Shown here: positions 1-9,630 of the stretch, piece by piece
Numbering within the stretch: the stretch's first letter is position 1
Layout: each line of letters starts with the position of its first letter
Assembly (NCBI GenBank): GCA_036426205.1
Contig: CM071568.1
Span: 43,080,723 to 43,144,722 of the forward strand
Origin: Ascaphus truei
Taxonomy: Eukaryota > Chordata > Amphibia > Anura > Ascaphidae
Direction of reading: 5' to 3'
Length of the DNA stretch: 64,000 bases
The notes under the pieces: model-generated
Databases searched by the model: none
What the model was told of the DNA's origin: nothing
What the model saw: only the letters and a program-made list of their open reading frames with translations
Translations under genes and position numbers: made by a program

Positions 1-434
1 CTTTATTTTTGTTAAATAAATCATGACGGTGTAATATGTCATGTGTTGTTGTTCATCTGAGCTTGTGTTTATCTAATTTTAAGACATGCTAAGGAACAGA
101 TGATTGTTATTATGTCCTGATATGTAAAACCATAGAATTCAAAGAGGGTGTACTTTCTTTTTCACACAACTGTATATTAAATTCTCCAAAGATTTCTATA
201 TGCATATAATCTGAATATTGGTTTACAGAAATGTATATATAAGTAAATACTGGATATAAATTTTGTCTTTATGGATTATATCTCTAGATGTTGTTGTCTA
301 ATATTCTCTACTATGCCATATACCAAAATTTTATTTGTGTACATAATATTCCTTTAAAAGAAGGGGAACCAATGATAAACAGCAGCAACAGGTATGCCAC
401 GTATAAAAGGACGTTGAAGATAGCATTACGTCAT
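1..434. other. AT-rich stretch without a recognisable gene
   Basis: I see no coding, RNA-gene or transposon signature here. The sequence is AT-rich with only short chance open frames. The right edge runs into a hammerhead-like motif, so the last part may belong to the same unidentified repeat. Confidence 0.5.
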
Positions 435-469
435 ACCCCTGAAGAAGCCAAAGGTAAAACGCGTAGGGT
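435..469 (+). ncRNA. hammerhead ribozyme-like motif A (type I, minimal helix III)
   Basis: Stem I pairs ACCC (435-438) with GGGT (466-469). The box CTGAAGA (439-445) fits the hammerhead CUGANGA core. After one unpaired A (446), stem II is GCC (447-449) with GGT (453-455), one pair being G-U, closed by AAA. The second core box reads AAAA (456-459) instead of GAAA. Then come C460, a two-base loop GC and GTA (463-465), which fits the NUH cleavage triplet and leaves a two-pair helix III. Small type I hammerheads with such a short helix III are established in newt satellite DNA and Penelope-like elements. The G12-to-A change probably abolishes cleavage. The carrier element is not identified. Confidence 0.7.
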
Positions 470-954
470 TTCCTTGTGTGAACCTTTTTGAGCCTTTGGA
501 GGATCCGTAGGACACATAGGAGACGCATCACTCCCCCGTTAATTCCCCTCCCGATCAGATCGAGCTTAGAAAGCCGCAACGCTTTTATGGATTCACGCCG
601 GCACAGCTTTGTGACCCACACGCCGCAGCCTGTCCAAGCACATCCGGAAACCATAGAGGCAGACGAAGAAGACTGCCAAGGAATCGCCATATAAAGAAGA
701 TGGAGTGGAAGAGCTACTAAGATCAAAACATCACAGGTAGCATCCACAAGCTGAGGCTGGTGTGGAAGTGCCAACAAGGGACAGTTTGTTATCTTTTCTA
801 GGTCAATCCATTTGTCTATTAAAAAGTACCCTGTGAAGACAACTATTATCAGGCTGTGGACGCTGTCGTAAGACGTAGAGGAGGAGTGGGTAATTATATT
901 CCTTCTAGGAGAGAGTGATTTACACAACACTATACATCTATACATATGCTGCAT
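470..954. other. unassigned sequence between hammerhead motif and Gypsy element
   Basis: No domain, tRNA or LINE/SINE signature is recognisable. Short open frames on both strands show no family resemblance. TGCAT at 950-954 is the left target-site duplication of the following Gypsy element. Confidence 0.4.
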
Positions 955-1783
955 TGTGTGGATCGGCATGAGGCCCCGCCCCCTTCACGCATCTCACGAT
1001 GCACGTCAGCCACAACCAGCACCCAGAACCCGTGTTACTAGAATGGGAGACACCGCAGGGATCGTCTCCAGGCTCCGCCCGTGACGCATCCAGCGACATC
1101 ATGGGTGACGCACATCATCCGCAACCTCCGTGCAGGCATCGCGCCGCTGGGAAAAGAGACACTGCAGGGACTGCCTCCAGGCTCCGCCTCCATGACGACA
1201 TGGGTGGCAAACAGCGCGCTCGGACTACACACAGCCGTTGCGTGGACACAGGCACTCAAGGGGTTAATTCAATCCATTATCCCACAGCTGCTACTGACTC
1301 CGCGCCTGCCTATCAGTACACAGCATACCTATGATGCTCAGTCCCTGCAGCATCCCCATTGGCTCTTTATGCTTTATATGCTCATTCAGCCCCATGGCAA
1401 ATTGCCTGAGCATAAACTTGTTTTCATTTGTGTGCTTACCTCCAGCTTCCTGTTGCCTTACCTTGTTTTGTTTCGCTTCCTGTATTTTAACCTCAGCTTG
1501 TACCCTGACTCCTGACTTCTCTGACCCCTGGACCATGGTTACGGATTCGACTATTCTATTCTCTCTACCCCTGCACCCCGGCACAGCATCAACGACTATC
1601 CGATCTCTCCACTCCTTGATCACGGCAAGTACCTCGACCAATCTGTCCTCTCCTACCCTGTCCCTGCTATACGACTACCACTCTGCACTCCGGACGTGTC
1701 TGCTCGGTTGTTGGTCGGTGGCTATCAATACCCCCACCTTAGCCTCGCGATCCCGCCTTGTTTGTGGTGAGCACTCTGTTACA
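955..1783 (+). repeat. 5' LTR of the Gypsy element
   Basis: Begins TGTGTGGATC and ends GTTACA; matches 6817-7628 along its length, with shared blocks such as the GC-rich start, CTTTATATGCTCA (a TATA-like U3 box near 1368-1383) and the CTTGTTTGTGGTGAGCACT end. The two LTRs differ by many substitutions and short indels, so the insertion is not recent. The first bases after it (1784 on) do not show an obvious tRNA-iMet primer site. Confidence 0.9.
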
Positions 1784-1803
1784 GTATGCTCAGCCCCACA
1801 AAC

Positions 1804-3410
1804 ATGGACCCCGCTGAGGTGGTTTGACTCTTGACCGCGCACGCCAACATGTTTGACATACTGTACAAATATCTGGAGTTAAATAACCAACACATGGAGA
1901 TGCTCCAACAGTCGGTTCAAACCATTACCGGTCTGACGCAACACTCCCCTTCCAACTTGGCAACCCCTATGGCGGCGGTTCCAACACCCATCCCTGTGGC
2001 TACCACTTCTGAACTATGGTTACCTACCCCCAATTGTTCCTCAATCAATGCTTCATCCAATTCGAGCTGTTGCCCTCTCGTTTCGTGTCTTCTCGATCTA
2101 AAGTAGCATACATATATAGCCCTGGTAGGTTTGGGCTATTATTCTGTCCTCCTTCTGTGCAATAATACCTGGTAAGGGCAGGTTTGCCAGGAGTTAAGGT
2201 GGGTTCTCCCCACTCACTGCAGATCAGTGAGGCAGAGAAAGCAGTGCAGTCAGGCCTGTGTCCAATAAGGGACGGGGGCGGGCTCTTGTTGTATCTGTCT
2301 TAATGATCTGCATTTCCTGTATTGAGTCAGTTGCTCCTACCCTGAGAGGAGCTGAGTCTTACCTAACCGAGCTGTCAGGGACCTGGCAGACTTGAGGCCC
2401 TCCCCCTGGGAGAGGCTGGTAGACTGTTCCCACTACTCTGATAGGGGGTAGTGGAAGAGCTAGGCCTGCTTCCAGGGCCCTGACTGGGAGTGAAAGGCCA
2501 GGCCAGGGTCATTCTGAGAAGTACTGCTGTGTTACTGTGTTCCTGTACTGCTGTGTATGCTGTTCCAGTGAATGCTGTTGGTGCAATAAAGTGTTCCTGA
2601 TTTATAAAGAAGCGGTTGTGAGACTGGAATCTCTCATCCCTGAGTGGGACGTTCTATTCCAGGGATTCCACCCCATATCCTGGGGCCTGCAATAGATGGA
2701 GGCACTGTCACCGTGAGTACGTACTGGGTATGTCCCCAGAAGCCTGTCCTGACCTTCCCCATAATACCATCAAGCGGGAGACTCAGGAGTCCTGTAAGCC
2801 AGCAGGTGCGCCACACTATTATGCCTTGTAACCAGAGTAGCATTTCCCCTAGGAGACCCTATTTGCGATTGGGTGGGGGAATACCCGTTACACATAATTT
2901 CCTTGTTGCTTGACGACGCCCTGGCATGGGCCTCTCCCATCTGGGAGCTGAGATCGGATATTTCCGGCGATATTGTATGCTTCACCAAGGAGTTCCACAG
3001 TGTTTTTGATACACCCGAACGCAAGGTAACTGCTGCCTCCTCACTCTTGCATATCTTCAAAGGTAACCATTCCATGGCTCATTACGCTCTAGAGTTCCGC
3101 ACCATCGCCACTTAGGCTGGTTGGAATGATGAGGCGCTAACTGCTGCCTTCTGGCAGGGTCTCTCCGAGAATCTGAAGGACGAGCTAGCGGCACAGGAAC
3201 GTCCCACCGACCTGGAGGAGCTCAATGCTCTTTGCATCTGAGTAGACAAGCGGTTACAGGAGAGAAGATCCAAGAGAACCTGGCGCAAACAAGGTATATA
3301 TCCCCCTCTCAGTTTCTTCTCAGGTCCTGTCAACCCACATCCTCCGGATAAGGAGGAACCCATGCAACCCGGTGGCAATAAGCTCCCGGCGAGAAACAAT
3401 GACGACGCAA
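1804..3410 (+). pseudogene. Gypsy gag remnant, split by a nested LTR
   Basis: Coding traces begin at an ATG at 1804 (MDPAEVV), hit a stop within eight codons, and continue from 1831 in a shifted frame (FDILYKYLELNNQHMEML), a helical gag-like N-terminus. A solo LTR interrupts at 2115-2892. Capsid-like sequence resumes at about 2900 (LLLDDALAWASPIWELR; YALEFRTIA) and ends in a stop near 3113, with further gag-like residues to about 3400. Gag would form the retrotransposon particle. Frameshifts and stops exclude a functional product. Confidence 0.75.
2115..2892 (+). mobile_element. solo retrovirus-like LTR nested in Gypsy gag
   Basis: Starts TATAGCCCTGG (a decayed TGTAGCC start) and ends CCCGTTACA. 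A 4-bp target-site duplication CATA flanks it (2111-2114, 2893-2896). AATAAA at 2586-2591 is the likely LTR polyadenylation signal. The same LTR group recurs at 8826, 13233, 14875, 24452 and 26215 and, on the minus strand, near 20292. All share the TGTAGCC-type start, the CCAGCAGG block and a GTTACA end. No internal viral sequence remains, consistent with LTR-LTR recombination. Confidence 0.75.
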
Positions 3411-3783
3411 TGCCGACCTCTGCTTATACTGTGGTAAGAGTCAGACACCAGGCACTTTCTTGTCCCCACAAATCGGGAAACGCCAAGTCCCAGTGAGAGC
3501 AATAAGCTTCACACTAGGAACACTATCTCCTTCTCCTCCCAAAAGGAAAAAGATGCCAACTAGGATTCTAGCCCCCGTCACCTTAATCGGCAAGACCTTC
3601 CATACCTCCGCATGGGCTTTTCTGGACTCTGGGTCAGGGGGTAATTTCTTTGACCAGGGATTCGCAGAGAGAGAGAATATTCCCTTGGTACACAAGAAAC
3701 ACCCAGTAGGCCTGGAGGCCATCAACGGCCGTCCTCTACAACCTTGTATTATTTCTCTACAGACCACCCCATTCCAGTTGTGA
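3411..3783 (+). pseudogene. Gypsy zinc-knuckle and protease remnant
   Basis: A partial zinc knuckle (DLCLYCGKSQ, near 3417-3446) is followed by an open frame 3460-3783 holding a retropepsin-like core: TLIGKTFHTSAWAFLDSGSG. The LDSGS stretch occupies the place of the aspartic protease D-S/T-G active site (around 3628-3642). In the family this protease cleaves the Gag-Pol polyprotein. The frame ends at a TGA at 3781, before the reverse transcriptase. Confidence 0.75.
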
Positions 3784-4019
3784 ACAGGAGAGGTTCACAC
3801 TGAGATGACCCAATTGGACGTTATCCACACTCCCATGGTCGGTGTCATCCTTGGACTTCTATGGCTCCAACTACATAACCCTCGCACAGACCGGACCGAT
3901 GCGGAGCCCTTCCAATGTAGTCCTCAATGCTTAAAGAACTGCTTCAGTTACTCTAAAAAAAATATGCTGGGTTTCTCTACCTGAACAGGTAAATATTCTC
4001 TTACCTGAAATCTACTCCG

Positions 4020-4945
4020 ATTTCCGGGACGTCTTTAATAAAGCACAAGCGGAGGAACTACCACCCCACCGGCCATTCGATTGCCCCATCGATTTACTGC
4101 CCGAATTAGTTTTCCCGTGATGGGCTTCTTACCCGTTATCTTCCCCTGAGACCAAGGCCATAAAAGAATACATCTCTGAGAACCTTCAGAGGGGGTTTAT
4201 TCAGAAATCCTCTTCTCCCGCAGGAGCCAGGTGTTTCTTTGTAAAGAAAAAAGATGAGACCCTCAGACCCTGCATCGATTATCGGGGCCTTAACAAAATC
4301 ACTATAAAAAAAATCGGTACCCTTTGCTGTTAATTTCCAAACGCTTTGACAAACTGCAGGGGGCCACAATCTTCACCAAGCTGGATTACGAGGAGCTTAC
4401 AATTTAGTAAGAATCTGTCAGGGGGACAAATGGAAGACTGCCTTCAACACTCGGGACGGACACTACAAATACCTTGTGATGCCATTCAGCCTTTCTAATG
4501 CTCTAGCAGTATTCCAGGACTCTTTTAATTACATTTTCAAGGACCTCCTTGGCAATGTCTATCTTGATGATATCCTAATTTTCTCCAAGTCTGTACAGGA
4601 ACATCCGGGTCAGGTTAAACAGATACTTCTACGTCTGCGAAAGAATCACCTATTCGCTAAATTGGAGAAATGTCAGTTTTATCAGACCACGACAACCTTT
4701 CTAGGTAACATCATATCGGATATAGGCCTTGCCATGGATCCAGCAAAGGTAAAAGTGGTGGTGGATTGGCTTCGTCCCACGACACTGAAGGCCGTTCAAC
4801 GCTTCTTGGGCTCTGACAACAACTACCGAAGATTCATATTAAATTTCTCCGCTGTAGTAGCGCCCATTACAGCTTTAACACAGAAAGGTGCCGACCCCGC
4901 CTTATGGTCTTTTGCTGTGAATCAAGCGTTTCAGAGATGAAAGTC
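4020..4945 (+). pseudogene. Gypsy reverse transcriptase remnant
   Basis: Recognisable RT blocks in order: [20 protein letters not shown] (about 4229-4290), the pre-catalytic segment MMPFSLSNALAVFQ (4476-4517), and the catalytic YLDD motif in VYLDDILIFSKS (about 4558-4593), followed by the connection region (YRRFILNFS; PITALTQKG). At least one frameshift lies between 4310 and 4470, and the frame stops at 4938. The RT copies element RNA into cDNA in the family. Confidence 0.88.
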
Positions 4946-4949
4946 AGCC

Positions 4950-5345
4950 TTCGTGTCAGCTCCTGTCATCATACATCCGGGCCCTGGTTTACCCTTTACC
5001 CTGGAAGTGGACGCTTCTGACGTCGGGGCCAGAGCAGTACTTTCTCAGAGAAAGACACCTCAGGCCAAACTTCACCCGTGTGCTTCTCCAATAAATTTTC
5101 CCCGGCCGAACAAAAATTTGATGTAGGCAATCAAGAAGTCCTGGCTATCAAAATGGCTCTAGAAGAATGGAGGCACCTGCTCGTGTGGACTGAAAACCCT
5201 TTCACCATACTGACGGATCATAAAAACCTCCAATACATTCAAAGCACTTGTCGATGGTTATTTTTTTTTTCTCGGTTCAATTTTATCATTTCATATCTAC
5301 TTGGCTCTAAGAACATCAAGGCAGACGTACTCTCCTGTCAGTTCC
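4950..5345 (+). pseudogene. Gypsy RNase H remnant
   Basis: The start [14 protein letters not shown] (about 4987-5028) carries the first catalytic Asp of Gypsy RNase H, and ALEEWRHLL with ILTDHKNLQYI (about 5155-5235) carries the later conserved blocks. A frameshift near 5070 separates the two parts. A T9-10 run near 5261 corrupts the following residues. Continuous with the RT remnant upstream. Confidence 0.8.
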
Positions 5346-6783
5346 TGCTGGACGACAAGGCTGAAGACAGAGAAAAGACTATACTGCCTCCAGCATGCAT
5401 AATCTCCGTTAACACCTTCGATTCTTTGGAGAACATCGTTCAAGGTCAGTCCAACATCCCTGAGGGTCTCAAAGTTCCAGAGGGTAACCTTTTTACCACA
5501 CCTGCATATCGTAGGATGGTTCTGGAATCGGTCACTCCTCCAAGAGTTCGGAACATCCTGGCACTAGGAGAACCACTGACCTGCTAGAACGGACTTTCTG
5601 GTGGCCAGGAATGCAGAGGGAGATCAAAGAATTTGTCGCCTCATGCCCTACATGTGCTCAAAATGAAACTCACCAGAGCAGACACACAGGGTTACTCCAA
5701 CCTCTTCCAATCCCAGATCGTCCATGGACCCAATTATCTATGGATTTTATCGTAGAACTACCAATATCTAAAGGCATGAACAACATTCTGGTAGTGGTGG
5801 ACCGTTTTTCCGAGCAAGCTTACTTTATTCCTCTTAAGGGCCTGCCGAATGCTTCCAAGCTTTCTGAAATTTTTGTCAAAGAAATTTTTCATCTCCGTGG
5901 GCTTTCCCAGGTTATTGTCTCAGATTGGGGTTCCCAATTTATTTCTAAATTTTTGCGTTCCTTTTGCCAGCAACTGGGGATCTCTCTTCATATTTCTTCT
6001 GGTTATCATCCCCAGACCAATGGTCAGATGGAACGGACAAACCAATCGTTAGAACAATTTATTAGTTGTTTTATATCCGATACCCAGGACAACTGGACAG
6101 ATTTCTACCCTGGGCAGAGTTTTCTCACAATAATTTACAGAGCGAATCAACAATGGAGTCACCATTTTTCGTCAATTATGGCTTTCACCCATCAGTCCTT
6201 TCCATGACAGGACCCAGATCCGGGGTACCAGCATCGGATAACAGGATACAACAATTACAGAACTCTTGGGAGAGGATTCAAGTGAACCTCAACAGAGCAG
6301 TTTTCCTACAGAAAAAAAACAGGCAAACTGAAATCGACGAAGAACCCCAGCATACAATCCAGGGGATAAAGTATGGCTTTCCACCAAGACATTCAGCTAA
6401 AGGTACCCACAGCAAAACTAGCCCCAAGATTCATTGGTCCATTTACCATCTCCGAGAGGATCAATACGGTGGCCTATCGCTTACAATTACCGACTTCCAT
6501 GCGTATCCCATCCGTGTTCCTCGCACCCGTTCTGAAACCGTGTGTACAGGACTCTCACTCTCCTGCCCCAGCCTCACCACTGGAATCCCCCCTTATAGAT
6601 GGGCAACACGAATTTGAAGTACAGTCGGTAATGGATTCCAGTATATCCGTGGGAGGCCTTCAATATCTCGTCCATTGGAGGGGCTTTGGCCCCGAAGAGC
6701 GATCCTGGATCTCTCTGGATCAATTACATGCCCCAGGCTCATCCGGGCCTTCCACTCAAAGTACCCTTTTAAACCATCCTTGA
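5346..6783 (+). pseudogene. Gypsy integrase with C-terminal chromodomain, frameshifted
   Basis: The HHCC zinc-binding end is visible as ASCPTCAQNETH (about 5638-5673). The catalytic core follows: PWTQLSMDFIVELP (first Asp), VIVSDWGSQFIS (second Asp) and GYHPQTNGQMERTN (third acidic residue), about 5725-6050. After a frameshift near 6066-6100 the frame continues (WAEFSHNNL), then shifts again at about 6370. The terminal frame 6373-6783 ends in a chromodomain: QYLVHWRGFGPEERSWI, with the aromatic residues that bind methylated histone tails in active chromodomains. Chromodomain fusion is the hallmark of chromoviruses and directs integration. Confidence 0.9.
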
Positions 6784-6802
6784 GATGCCCAGTGGTCGCT
6801 CC

Positions 6803-6816
6803 TGATGGGGGGATAC
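6803..6816 (+). other. polypurine tract of the Gypsy element
   Basis: TGATGGGGGGATAC immediately precedes the 3' LTR start at 6817. Its G-rich run is in the position where plus-strand DNA synthesis is primed. Confidence 0.75.
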
Positions 6817-7628
6817 TGTGAGGATCGGCGTGAGGCCCCGTCCCCGACATGCATCTCACGATGCACATCAATCACAATCTACACCCAGGCGCCGCGTTTC
6901 TAGAAGGGGAGACACAGCAGGGATCGTCTCCAGACTCCACCCCCGTGATGCATCCTGCGACATGACGGGTGACGCACATCAGCTACAGCCTCCGCGCAGG
7001 CGCCGCTAGGAAGAGAGACACCGCAGGGACCACCTCCAGGCTCCGCTTCCGTGACAACATGGGCAGCGCATAGCGCGCTCGGACTGTACGCAGCCGTCGC
7101 GCGGACATAGGCACTCAAGGGATTAATTCAATCCATTATCCCACAGCTGCTTCTAACTCCACCCCTGCTAATCGGTACACAGCATACTTATGATGCTCAC
7201 TCCCTATAACCTCCCCATTGGCCCTCTGTGCTTTATATGCTCAGCCAGCCCCTTGGCAAATTGGCTGAGCATAAACTTGTTTTCATTTGTGTGCTTACCT
7301 CCAGCTTCCTGTTGACTTGCCTTGTTTTGTTTCGCTTCCTGTATTTTGACCTCAGCTTGCGCCTGGACTCCTGACTTCTCTGACCCCTGGACCATAGTTA
7401 CGGACTCGACTATTCTATTCTCTCTACCTCTAGACCCCGGCACTGCATCAATCTCTCCACTCCTTGACCATGGCAAGTACCTCGACCAATCTGACCTCTC
7501 CTACCCTACCGGCTACACGACTACCACTCTGCACTATGACGTGTCTGCTCAGTTGTTGGTCGGTGGCTATCAATTCCCCCACCTCAGCCTCACGGTCCCG
7601 CCTTGTTTGTTGTGAGCACTCCATGAAA
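6817..7628 (+). repeat. 3' LTR of the Gypsy element
   Basis: Begins TGTGAGGATCGG; aligned with 955-1783 throughout. The terminal bases read CCATGAAA instead of the expected CTGTTACA, so the extreme 3' end has drifted, yet TGCAT follows at 7629-7633, matching the left duplication. Confidence 0.9.
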
Positions 7629-7756
7629 TGCATATATGAAAGACTGAATTGAGCACTATTCAAAATCAACTGGCTGAAACTTTTGGATTTAAGGTGCACA
7701 TTTCGGGTTTTTGTGAACACAGTCATATCTCTAAGGAGAGACATTTGGAAATACAA

Positions 7757-7759
<3 letters not shown>

Positions 7760-7806
<47 letters not shown>
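7760..7806. repeat. (AT)n microsatellite
   Basis: An uninterrupted AT dinucleotide run of about 47 bp, directly after the short region following the Gypsy 3' LTR. Confidence 0.95.
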
Positions 7807-7808
<2 letters not shown>

Positions 7809-8821
7809 AGTAGAAGTCCTCCTATGTGACAGTTTAACCTATAAGGTGTTTAAATAGGTCTTGGTTTCCTTTGAGGATTGGCAACTATCCTAGGAGAACA
7901 TTTCTGTACCTATAGGTCTTGTGTATCAGTCACCTATCTGAGATCTCCTATTCATAATATTTTATATGGATGTGTTTGATGTATTTTACTGAAATAAGGC
8001 TTACACTGTATTTTCCAAATCAGTGACGAAGGTCGAATGTTTTATTAAAATTTTGCATATTTGTATTTGCTGCTTATATTTCTCTTTAGTCCCACCATGG
8101 CTATCTTTCAATAGGAATTTAATTGTACTCTCCATGCGCCAGAGTTTTCCTTGTTCACTTATGCTTGTTACCCTTAGTATGGGTGAGATGGCCAACCTCC
8201 TGCATAACATCAATAGTGTTCCATCTCAAGTGGGTCCCTGTTGGGAATACGCTCAGCTTTCTGGGATCAGTATACCATTACTGTGTACTGCATACTTCGT
8301 CCATGCATATTAGATCGGGAGTTTACTAAGGTCCTATCCGGTGGGGCCAATCCGATTAAGCTCTGGAGCTACTACTCTGAGAACTTCCGCTGAGCCCATG
8401 CTCACTCCTCTTCCCGCATGTGAATAATCTTGGGCCATTACTATAAGCGCTAACTATATAGGGAACGTTCTTTAACTGAAAACAATAAAGAGGAACTGGA
8501 CACTTAATATACATATCAATACACTAAAACATATGTACAGGACTCACAGTGAGACCCACAGCCAGAACTGCGAGGAACCTGCTTCTAGAACATTTAGTGG
8601 AGCTATATATATACCCTTCTATGTCCCTATGGTGACATCACTAGTAACAAGACCTGCAAGCAAGTGGCAATCCCTTCTGCACAGTTATACTACATCAAAT
8701 GATTGGGCGGGGCAATACCAGAGTGATCCCACCCAGTTAACACATTAAGGCCATTAACCCCTTGCATTACTTAGTAGTCTCCAGAGGGGTGCTAAATGTA
8801 TATAAATATGTTTGTTGTTCA
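7807..8821. other. unassigned 1 kb between two LTR elements
   Basis: No gene, RNA or repeat family recognised. Open frames are short and lack domain resemblance. Confidence 0.4.
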
Positions 8822-8825
8822 TACA

Positions 8826-9630
8826 TGTAGCGGTCATGTAAAATGCCTACAGTCATCTCTCCTGCTGGCAGTAAGGCCTGGTAAGTGTGGGCATGCCAGC
8901 AGTAATCATGGAGGTTTTCCCTCACACCCTGGGGGGTGCTCGTGTATGGCTGGGGACTGGTCACATGCTCTGACTCCATGGTAGTGATGTCAGAGATGTG
9001 TCAGCCTCAGAAGCTTACATAAGGCACAGCACTGTGTTCTAAAGTAGTTGCTGTGGAGTTGCTGGAAAGTTCTAATGAGTTGTGTCTAGTTCAAGTCCAG
9101 TTGAGGAGGAGTCTGAGTTGTCAGTTATGATATAGTAACCTCCAGGGAGGCTTGTCCAGGACCTGGGCACAGGGACAGTGATTCCTGCGGGAATAGTGAA
9201 TCCTGATCTAGGTGATATACCTATCAAAAGGGAGCACTGGCGAGAGATGAGCGGCGATGAAGATACTCCTTGTGGAGGGCAGTTGCCTGCCGTGTCAATA
9301 AAGAGGTTCAGCCAGAAACCCTCTCGTGTTATCGATCGGAATGAGTGTACAGAGAGGAGCACAACGGAGGAGTTCCTCACCAGGATCATCCCATGCGGAC
9401 GCAGGGACCTGGTGAGGTGGAGGCGCTGCATGGAACTAGGTGAGACTCAGCACACTACCTCAGCTGCTGTCTGTTGACGGGTCCTCCCCACACACCATCA
9501 TGCGGGAGGACTCAGGAGTCCTGTAGCCAGCAGGTGCACCATCAGGCATATTCACACTGTAATGGGGTCCGGTTAGACCACAGGGGCCAATGAGATTTGG
9601 GTGGGTCAGGCCGGGCCAGAAATACGTTAA
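8826..9630 (+). repeat. 5' LTR of the LARD-like element
   Basis: Paired with 13233-14036. AATAAA near 9298-9303 is the probable R-region polyadenylation signal. It ends CGTTAA where the 3' copy has GTTACA. Just after it, TTTGGAGGCGAGCTGCTGAG (9631-9650) sits where the tRNA primer-binding site is expected; a similar sequence follows the related LTR at 26976. Confidence 0.8.

Larger units (their letters stand above)
955..7628 (+). mobile_element. complete Gypsy/Metaviridae chromovirus-type LTR retrotransposon (inactive)
   Basis: A full element of about 6.67 kb bounded by the 5-bp target-site duplication TGCAT (950-954 and 7629-7633). It has two LTRs (955-1783 and 6817-7628), a gag region, and pol in the order protease, reverse transcriptase, RNase H, integrase, chromodomain, then a G-rich polypurine tract directly before the 3' LTR. 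That domain order and the C-terminal chromodomain place it in the chromovirus branch of Gypsy, which integrates cDNA into host DNA. Several frameshifts and stops in every domain and a nested LTR in gag make it non-autonomous now. A solo LTR of a related Gypsy lies at 25534-26206. Confidence 0.93.

Noticed and set aside
331..969. 212-residue minus-strand open frame
   Set aside because: No domain or family resemblance; it crosses the hammerhead motif and the Gypsy boundary, so it is chance.
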